A DNA stretch of 64,000 bases from positions 24,765,001-24,829,000 of the forward strand of contig NC_135786.1 of the NCBI RefSeq assembly GCF_051106095.1, in the 5' to 3' direction. The notes under the pieces were generated by a model that saw only the letters and a program-made list of their open reading frames with translations, ran no database searches and was not told the DNA's origin. Every line of letters begins with the position of its first letter. Position 1 is the first letter of the stretch. Of the stretch, positions 45,656 through 64,000 are shown in pieces. The position numbers and the translations under genes are program-made. The DNA is from Pogona vitticeps (Eukaryota > Chordata > Lepidosauria > Squamata > Agamidae).

Positions 45656-47029
45656 GAGGGAAACTGCAAATGCAATGAAAATTGGAAATATTTCTATTTT
45701 AGACCAGTCAGCATATCCACTGATAATGGGGGATTTTGGAAACCATAGTTAAGAAAAAAAACGACACACATAAAAAAACCCACCCACAGCTTTTTCCAGG
45801 CTGAAGTAGAAAGTACAAAAATGTAGAAAACTGGCTGTCCTTGGAGTAGATGACCATTCATTCACTTTTTTTCCAACTGTATAATTAATTCTGTGGCTTT
45901 CTTGCAACAATTTCTCATAAACCCTATGCTGTGGTTTGCCAGACCCATCATTAGAAACAGAGTAGCTATCCCTCCGTCTGGAATGTACTTCTGCAGATTT
46001 GCGTTATATTGGTTAATTTACTGAGTCACCTTCACTTTAACATGGCCCCATTTCTGACATCCTTCACTCTTCTCTGTAGGCACAGCAGAGGTGAAATGTT
46101 CACTTGCATGGCCTTTGCCTGTCTGTAAGGTATACCACATCACAGGATATGAGCTGGCCCAGAGAAACAGAAACCTTGACCAGGAGACATAATTTTTCCG
46201 GTGGTTTTTAGAAGACACTGACCACTAACAAGATTTAAGGTTCAAGGTGGGGTGGAGGGTCAGTAAAGACATTCCTTGGAAAATAAACACTTGTATTCAA
46301 AATAAGCTCCCAAGACCCAGTCAATAACCTTGGGACAACTTGGCTCATTTTCTCTGAAAAGTTCCTTTTTAAAAATTGACATCTCTCAATTTTCAACACA
46401 GTCCCCTGATTGTTGAAGGAGGTGTCCACCCGCATTCTATGAGGGTTTCACTTGTAGTTTAACAGTGTGATTCCTGTGCTGCCTGTGGTCTATCAATCTC
46501 TCCTCTGTGGACACATTTATTTATGTGTGAACACTGATGTTTATCCTGAGAACCTGTTAAAAGAGAATGAAAGAAAATTGTTTAAATAAAAACCCACAGA
46601 AAAGGAAGAGACTGTGGGCAGTGACATATTGTGAAATGATGTCTCCAGAAGGCTATAACTTTAAAAGTTCAAATCAAAATAGCTTCCTCATTCAAATACA
46701 GAAGCTTAATCTTATATAGTCTTCCTACTGACCGCTAACAAGATTTACAACAAAAGCTCAGTTTGATGTACATTATGTTTTGTCATTCAAAGCGTGTGAA
46801 AAATTGATCCCTTTTGATAGAATTCCTGTCACATAATTAAAATGTTCTTTGAGGAATATAAATTCTAACTAGGGACAGTGTGATATTTCTATTTGCCATA
46901 GAGTGCAATGTATATTGTGGTAGGCCTTAGGATCTTATAAATGTAATTCATCTTTGCAAGACAGTAATATTAATAAAATGTTATAAATAAAAAGGACAGA
47001 ATATTGATAATAAATAATGGGTGATCAAC
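45656..47029. other. Intergenic, no gene seen
   Basis: No recognised gene or repeat in this stretch. Confidence 0.45.
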
Positions 47030-47343
47030 ATATACAGCATATCACAGAAGTGAGTACACCCTCTCACACTTCATAAATATTTTAGAATATTTTTTCATGT
47101 GAAAACACTGAAGAAATGACACTTGGCTACAATGTAAAGCAATGAACATACAGCTTGTATAGCAGTGTAAATGTGCCGTCCCCTCAAAATAATGCAACAC
47201 ACAGCCATTAGTGTCTAAACTGCTGGCAACAAAAGTGAGTACACTGTAGCCAAGTGTCATTTCTTCAGTGTTGTCACATGAAAAGATATACTAAAATATT
47301 GATGCAATGTGAGGGAGTGTACTAATTTCTGTGATATACTGTG
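47030..47343. mobile_element. Internally deleted Tc1-like element
   Basis: The left end contains ATATCACAGAAGTGAGTACA followed by CCCTCTCAC, and the right end the inverse GTGAGGGAGTGTAC with CTGTGATATACTGT. The inner arms TGAAGAAATGACACTTGGCT and AGCCAAGTGTCATTTCTTCA are exact inverses. The middle has CCCCTCAAAATAATGCAAC. These words match a Tc1 family that I recall as widespread in fishes and lampreys. The transposase gene is missing. Confidence 0.8.
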
Positions 47344-49751
47344 TAACGTTAAGCAACAGAGGGAAAACAGTTGTTTTTCACATTTAAATAAATATAATTC
47401 TAATAATTAGTAAGTTTAGTCTCCCAATATTATACTTACTTTCCCTTCTCTCGTTTCTGGAGATATCGTTTTGAGTGACACAATGTCCTAAAGTCACTCT
47501 TCTTAGCTGCATTCAAGCCAGAGAAAGGATACTTTAGGGAAAAGGAATAACTTTATCTGATATGTTAAATCTGGAGCCCTTGGGTCTCAGTGCTTCAACA
47601 CTTTTCCTTCTTTGAGCTCCATCTCTCTACTCTTTCCAGTTCTCCCTTTGCTCCATACAACAACTCTCAAGCTATTTTTCTGCTGCCCTTGTAATCTTCC
47701 TTCCACCTCTCATTGTATCTGCCTAGGCTTCTGAAGTTTTGTTAAAATATTATAAAAGTTATGTATGTTGAATAGGACAACAAGGTCCCAGAGGGTGTCG
47801 GGAGCAAAAGATGTGTAGTCATGTTCTATCAGTCTCCAAGAAAGTGCTTGTGTGAACTATGGGAATTACTTGACAGGTGTCCCCCCTCCCATTTGTGTCA
47901 TGCTCCTCACTGTTCCTTTCAACAGTTATTCCACAGACTACACTGTGTTAGTGCTAATCAAAAGTAGATTCAGTCGTTTGTTATGTGTATTCAGCATATT
48001 TTGTTTGGCTGGCATGGCTTTTTTGGGGGGGGAGTAACATTTCCAGTCCTGTCCTTTTGTCTTGCTTTTGGCTTGTGTAATTGCCTATATTGTTCCTATG
48101 GAGTAGTTGCTGTGTACCATGGATTATGTTCAGAGTGGGGTGTGATGTGGGAGTGAACCCTAGCCCTCTTGCCTACCTTCTACTTGCATTGGTAAGGACT
48201 GTAATTGCAATGCAATTCGTACATTGTATCTTTAAAATACTTTTTTCTCATAGTTTAGCGCTATTGCTTGTGAGCTTCCCAGAGGCATCTGGCCAGTTAT
48301 AGTGCTAAATCGATACAGTGATAATAGAAATGTTTAGTCAGTTCAGAGCTGTTTCCCTTGCTAAACATTTTTAAAAAGAAAGGGATTTGAATACTGGCAA
48401 AAGGGTTGGGTAATAGGTGATAACAACAGAGAAGGGTGAGGGAGAAGGACAGCCTTGTGGAATGTGAACACTTGAAACACATCTTCAGATAGTTAAACAT
48501 TTCTGTGTGAATGGCAACAGCAATAAAAATTCAGGATGTCACACTGGGCCCAACATCTGTGTGGTCACATCCTGAGCTACATGAAACTGCAGAAGTTTCA
48601 GGGAATTACTGTGCTTCTTTGGGTCTCTGACTAGGTACAGAAATCTCCCCGGACACTGGTGATGAGACAGTATTCTCCACCTCACCTCGGGGCAACAGGC
48701 CAGATTAGAGGATGCCAGGGAAATACAGCTCTGGCCTATAGCATCTCATTATACCTTCCTAGCCTTCCAACATCAGTGTGAGATTATTGCTTTTCTCTGC
48801 ATAACAGTAGGAAAAAACCTAGTTATTTGAGCCATTTGGGGGATAATGTGCATGAAATATTTAGCAAAAACAGTTTTAAAGGGTTTTTTAAAAAGTTACT
48901 ATGGGGGGAGTAGAAAATGTTGCATTGACTGGCAGCATCAAAACCAACAGACGTGTCTGTTAAATTTGGGTGGAGGGAACAGGTTTCGACTATCAGAGGC
49001 TGGGAATAAGGAAAGGAGAGAGAGTTGCTTTGCTTTAATGCTGCACTGCTTGTGAGCTTCCCAGAAGCATCTGGCTGGTTGGCTGCAACTGGAAGCAGAT
49101 ATTTTGACTAGACTGACCTTTCAAGATTGATTTAAGCAGAGCTTCCTGTGCAGTTTTGCCAACTCTGCAAACAGGACATAGGAGAAGCAAATTACTTTTC
49201 CTGTCTGTCAGCTTTTCAAGCACTGTTGAGTGGGTCTGTGTAAAATGGCACAGGTAGTAAGAAGATTTATCTTCTCTCTTTCGCTTTTCCCTCTGTATCT
49301 CTCCAGCCAAAGAAAAAGACAATTCATCAGGACTGCTGCCATGCTGACTCCAGTCCAATGGTGTTTGCCTTTTGGCTCACTCTTCGGTGCTCTCTGCAGA
49401 TAGCATGTGCTTTGGCGAATGGGACAGTCTGGGCAGCAGGATATTAGACCTGGCAGGGCTGCAGAACCTACCAGTTCCTGGAATGTCAGTTGTCTGGGCA
49501 AGAGCTAATTAAGTAGCTCTTTCAATCTGTGCCCAAGACAAAGCCTTGTAATGATGCTTTGAAGTTAGCTGTCTTTGTAGTGCTGACAACCACAGCGGGG
49601 ATGCTCTTGATCCAGGCCATTCATCTTCTCAAACAGAAACCAAAAGTCCCCTCTCAGGCAGAATGGATTTAGGACATTAAATGAATGTAAAAATGGAAGA
49701 CTGCAGCATCTGATGGTAACCTATGATGGTATCTCATTTTGGCTCCTTCTA
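47344..49751. other. Intergenic with two short repeat pieces
   Basis: GTGAGCTTCCCAGAGGCATC near 48271 and GTGAGCTTCCCAGAAGCATC near 49050 are two copies of one short motif, which I recall as part of a squamate LINE-type 3' region. The rest is unassigned, including minus-strand frames at 49035-49501. Confidence 0.4.
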
Positions 49752-49904
49752 GAAGAGCAGGGGTGGGCAACACATGTGCCTTCAGATGTTTGGAGTTACA
49801 ACTCCCATAATCCCTTACCATTGGCCATGCTATCTGTTGTTTTTGTGAGTTGGAAGTCCAAAACATCTGGCAGGCCAAATGTTCCCCATCCCTATGGTAA
49901 GAAC
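49752..49904. mobile_element. hAT-like MITE (family C), best copy
   Basis: Ends AGCAGGGGTGGGCAACACAT and GTTCCCCATCCCTATGG are imperfect inverted repeats. Inside are TTACAACTCCCATAATCCCT and CCATTGGCCATGC, and the pair CAGATGTTTGG / CCAAAACATCTGGC near the arms. About 150 bp, no coding capacity. Confidence 0.75.
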
Positions 49905-49983
49905 CATGCTAATCGTTTTTGCATCATTTCCATTTTTAGAATATTAAAAACTATAAATTATTAGTACTATAAAGCATTTATTA

Positions 49984-50212
49984 ATAACTGTGTGCTATCA
50001 AGTCAATTCCTGTTTATGGCACTCCTTTTTGGAGCTTTCTGGGTATAAAGTACTTAATTCTATGGTTCTACAAGTGGTTACCTTCTGGGGGCACTTTGGG
50101 ATTGTGCAGCTTGCCCAAGGCCACACAGGCTGGCTCTTCTCCCAGGAGCCACAGTGATTGAACTTCTGATCTCTGGCTTCACAGCCAGGTTCTCAGCTCA
50201 CTGAGATGTTCA
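49984..50212 (-). mobile_element. tRNA-derived SINE (family B), reverse copy
   Basis: GTGTGCTATCAAGTCAATTC is followed by TTTATGGCACTCC, TGTGCAGCTTGCCCAAGGCC, ACACAGGCTGGCTCTTCTCC, CAGGAGCCACAGTGATTGAA and TCAGCTCACTGAGAT. This is the full reversed order of the family. Confidence 0.9.
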
Positions 50213-51875
50213 GATATTATAAAGCATTACCTGCACTTCAATCTCTTCAAAAAGCCAGAAGGTTATCTCAAATAATTACTATAAGATAAAAGGTTAACAA
50301 ACAAATCAGAATGAATAGTAATACCATGGCTAGTAGACATAAAGTGAATTAAAATTTCCTCTATTTGGAAATTAGCTATTTCAAGCTAGCCTCAAACCTC
50401 TCTGAATTTAAGGTCAGCATTTAAATGAAACTTCCTCCTGCTACTAGTCAACTCTCTATGCCCACTTTGTCATTTCCTATGGAGGTGGGAAAACCTTTGG
50501 GAAGGGGGTGTAGGAGAGGACAGGATTTTCTGCAAAGAATTTTTTTAAAAGTTCTTAAGTAGAAATAACTCCTCACCATGCTAAAAAAAAGTCACTTTCT
50601 GCCGGGGAGTATGAGATTTGTCATTTCTGCTGCCTCTAAGCAGCAGCAGTACAAGGCAGTGGAAATTGCATGTCCCATACTTTATGTTCATGCAGGAGAG
50701 CAATATGTGCGTCTAAACAAGAAAAATATAGTGAGCATGGGATCTGTACTTTCCTGTGACTCCCAGTCTGAATCACAATGCAGAGGGAATCACAAATGTT
50801 TTGTTTTCCATTTATTGTTTCCTCAACCAAGCTTTATAGGAAAAGGAGTGTGCATGTGTGTTACTCTGAGGGGATGGGCTTCCATACATTAACTGACTGC
50901 GGCTTTCAGTACTCTCTAGCTCACAACAAGCAAAGACAGAGGCATGTGTACACAGGGGAAAGGCCATAAATTGCCCAGTTGTGCTTATGTCAGGCTTTAA
51001 GACATTACCCAAGGGAAGTGTTTGGATCTTGCGTCAGATTGCCATCAAAGATTCCTTGGGATTTGGCGATGTTAAATCTCTCTGCCCCATCCGCCTGAGC
51101 ACAGGTTATTTGTAAAGGTCACTCTCTGAGTTGACTGCGGCTACAGCAACTAACATTTCTCCGCTGTTCTTGGCTCAGCCTTCAAGGTATGTAGTCTGGG
51201 CACTATCCTCTTAGATTCTTTAGAGAATAGTTTAGCAAACTTTTCTAGGACTGAAAAAGAATGAAAAGCAGAGGAGGTTTTCCCCCCTGCTTTTGTCTGA
51301 AAAGAAATGGGGGAAAAATGCTGAAATAAAAATGATTGGTCTCTGTACTTTTTTTAAATTATTCAATCATTTTTACCCCTTGCACTCCCTCCTTTTTTAA
51401 AATCAGTAAGATGACCATTTATCCAGCAGTTTTGCTTGGCAAACCAAGTATCTGAGAAAGTATTCAGGAGGAGATAAAGCTATTGTGGCAGCATTTTATT
51501 AATTATCATCCTATTGGCATGTACACGAAGACACTGGAAATGATTTTTGGACAAGCGGGCAAGTGGGACAGGAGACGTTCCCCTTTCTCGGACAGCAGTG
51601 ATAAATGAAACACCTCTGATAGCTTCACAGCTTGTATTTGGGATTTCATTCTTTATAAATGCAGCCTAGTCAAACTCTTATTCTCTTAGGAAAGATCTTC
51701 TCTTCTCTCCTGTCTCCAAAGACAATTAAAGCCAAAAATTTGAAACTGTATGTCTGTTTTATTTTTATTTTTTTTAGATATATAAGTGAGAAAAGGGAAA
51801 AAAGACTTGTCACATCAGTGGCATTTTTAAAAACAACCACCAGTGGCTTGGAGGAAAAAGTACACAAATCCTAAA
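50213..51875. other. Upstream region of R3HDML
   Basis: The 5' flank and probable 5' UTR of R3HDML. No TATA box, CpG island or known binding-site cluster stands out. The open frame at 50578-50892 matches no recognised family. Confidence 0.45.
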
Positions 51876-62211
<10,336 letters not shown>

Positions 62212-62292
62212 GTAAGTAACCTAGACACAACAGCATTAGGGAAGAATAAGAATGAAAACATCTTCAGTATATGAAGCAGCAGAAGGTAGACT

Positions 62293-62412
62293 AGGACAGG
62301 GAACCTGCAGATATCATAAAGCAACTCCAGGTCCCACCAGGCTCAGTCACCAGGGCCAATGGTCAGGGATGATGGGAACTATAATCCAAAACCAGGGTCA
62401 CAGGTTTCCCCC
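62293..62412. mobile_element. hAT-like MITE copy (family C)
   Basis: GGACAGGGAACCTGCAGATA on the left and CAGGTTTCCCCC on the right, with CAATGGTCAGGGATGATGGG and AACTATAATCC inside, follow the family-C order. Confidence 0.6.
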
Positions 62413-62492
62413 AATATAGACTGCAGTGCACAGGGGAGCACTGGCCAATTTGTGATAAATTGTCTAGTGCCTGCTGATTGCTTTTATTCTTG

Positions 62493-62496
<4 letters not shown>

Positions 62497-62524
<28 letters not shown>

Positions 62525-62610
62525 ACATATCTAGCATATATATATGCTAGAACCACTGGAATTTGGTTTGATCAAAGAAGAACCACTGGAATTTGGTTTG
62601 ATCAAAGAAG
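62497..62610. repeat. AT run, 22-bp palindrome and 30-bp tandem duplication
   Basis: An (AT)n run (62497-62523) is followed by the perfect 22-bp palindrome TCTAGCATATA and its inverse (62530-62551). Two identical 30-bp units then begin AACCACTGGAATTTGG and end CAAAGAAG (about 62551-62610). Confidence 0.93.
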
Positions 62611-62999
62611 AAATGTTCTTAAGCAAGAATGCATATGCAATTAGTACTGAGTCAGATGTACTTAACCAGGAATTCTTGGTTGAATGTGGACGTCAAAACA
62701 AAACTCCCCTTTCCCTACTTATCTTTTTTTTCCCTGTCACCAATACTACTTCATCTGAGAACATTATATCAGCGTATACTTTCATCCCAGGAGATTCATT
62801 TGGAGTGGGGAGCCACTAGGAAGTGATCCATGGTTACCTGCAGTAACACCCTCATTTCCCCACAGTTACCAAAATAGCCTTCTTTTCTGGCATATGTGCA
62901 TGAGGCAGTGGAGATGGAAAAACCTTTCAGGTCAGCTCTGCACTTAATATGGATTATTTCCATCTTAATTCTTAAGAGAACTTGTGTATGTATTCTAAG
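62611..62999. other. R3HDML intron 4, no element recognised
   Basis: The last R3HDML exon, expected to encode a peptide close to GNWIGESPYK, is not visible here. Confidence 0.5.
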
Positions 63000-63210
63000 G
63001 GCTATGGAGCGCAGTGGCTAGAGTGTGGAGACCCAAGTTCAGATTACCATTCAGCCATGGCATGCATCGAGTGAGCTTGGCCAGTTGTAGTCTCTCAGCC
63101 AGTAATAAGCTTGTTGTGAGATTAAAACTGGGAGGACAAGAACCATGTACGATGTCTGGAGCTCATAAGAGAAAAGTAGATTATAAACGCAACAAGCAAA
63201 CAAATAATTG
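63000..63210 (+). mobile_element. tRNA-headed SINE with an L2-type tail (family D)
   Basis: GGAGCGCAGTGGCTAGAGTG, GACCCAAGTTCAGATTACCA and AGCTTGGCCAGTTGTAGTCT, then GCTTGTTGTGAGATTAAAAC and an end with TCATAAGAGAAAAGTAGATT. It is more complete than the copy at 10130. Confidence 0.65.
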
Positions 63211-64000
63211 ACCATTAAAAGGGTTCCATATTTCCTGCTATTCACATATGGATTTCCTTAATGGAGTAATGCTTCCAAACATGAGCTGACTACATTATCT
63301 GCTTTGACCCATTTCCCCCCCCTAAATACAGAATATATTTGGTGAGCCAGGGAGATTCTGTTTTTTAAAAAAGCAATCAAAACTGGCCAATCCTGCCATT
63401 CCTACTTGCAAAGTCATTTCATTCTGCTGTTTTGTTTTATTTAAAAAGATGACCATTGTGGCATTTAAGGTGGAAAGAATAGCAAGCCTCTGGTTTGTCC
63501 AACAAAGGCCATTCTAATGCGTCCTAAAGCAGCATTTGCCAAAGTGTGCACCAACCTCACTTGGCAAAGTGAGCCAGAGGAGATAGATTTTGCCATTGCC
63601 TCCCTACCTGATTGACTGTTCAGTCTCTTGTGGGTGCATTTCATTTCCATTTGAACACTATACTGGGTAAACTGGATCATTAATTTATTCCTGACACAGA
63701 CACACAGCAAATCACTTATACCTACAAGAGACCATTGTTCACTTCCTTGCTCTGCTACCCTGGACTTGACTTCCTCTAATTACATGATGTGTCAATGACT
63801 CGTGCAGAAACACGGGCACACGCTTCATTTATGGAGCGAACTGCCACAAGAGATGACGGTTAAAAAAAAATCTTAGCAGAATTTGGAAAAGTTGCTTTCA
63901 GAGATTAAAGTTTGGGCTCCTCGGGGATATATTCTGGAAACAAGATGCTGGATGAGATAGGATCTGACTCAGCATCTTCTTAGGAGACAGTCTCCTCCAA
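63211..64000. other. R3HDML intron 4 with a LINE-like tail at the edge
   Basis: GGAAACAAGATGCTGGATGA and GATCTGACTCAGCATCTTCT near 63935-63985 resemble the common LINE 3' phrase about GGATGCTGGACTAGATGG. No exon is visible. Confidence 0.4.

Noticed and set aside
50578-50892. A 104-codon frame upstream of R3HDML as an extra exon
   Set aside because: It shows no similarity to the R3HDML N-terminus, and R3HDML already has a plausible first exon with its own ATG.

Overview
The window is vertebrate nuclear DNA, almost certainly from a squamate reptile (lizard or snake). Three host genes are recognisable by exon-level protein similarity recalled from known families: GDAP1L1 (+), FITM2 (-) and R3HDML (+), in the order and orientation known from human chromosome 20q13. 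The repeat content also points to a squamate: RTE-BovB LINE remnants, Sauria-like tRNA SINEs ending in CTTTACC repeats, CR1/L2-type LINE tails, and many small palindromic MITEs.

Layout. 1-6932: the intron before the first visible GDAP1L1 exon, with microsatellites, a SINE landed beside a LINE tail, and a SINE split by a mariner-type MITE. 6933-13783: the last three coding exons of GDAP1L1 (6933-7030, 8295-8409, 13440-13783), then its 3' UTR. 14.9-25.4 kb: the convergent intergenic region, with SINEs, BovB pieces and three mariner-type MITEs. 25452-27569: the complete two-exon FITM2 gene (262 codons predicted) on the minus strand, with a CpG-rich promoter at about 27.4-27.95 kb. 28.2-51.8 kb: a long gene-free interval with LINE, SINE and MITE copies, a fossil Ty1/copia element and a GC-rich palindromic element. 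51876-62211: the first four coding exons of R3HDML (51876-52136, 54118-54236, 55593-55725, 62096-62211). Its last exon lies beyond the right edge.

The genes do not form an operon-like unit. GDAP1L1 encodes a GST-fold, tail-anchored relative of the mitochondrial protein GDAP1. FITM2 encodes an ER membrane protein of lipid-droplet biogenesis. R3HDML encodes a secreted CAP-superfamily protein. They are linked only by conserved synteny.

The most unusual object is at 35220-36592: a TIR-ended palindromic element carrying about six or seven tandem GC-rich units of roughly 165-220 bp, each made of two hairpins. It is inserted in a LINE reverse-transcriptase region and flanked by an 11-13 bp direct repeat rather than only TA. 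The long ORFs on both strands of this element are by-products of its palindromic GC-rich repeats. Two other small palindromic elements with similar ends lie within 3 kb to its left.
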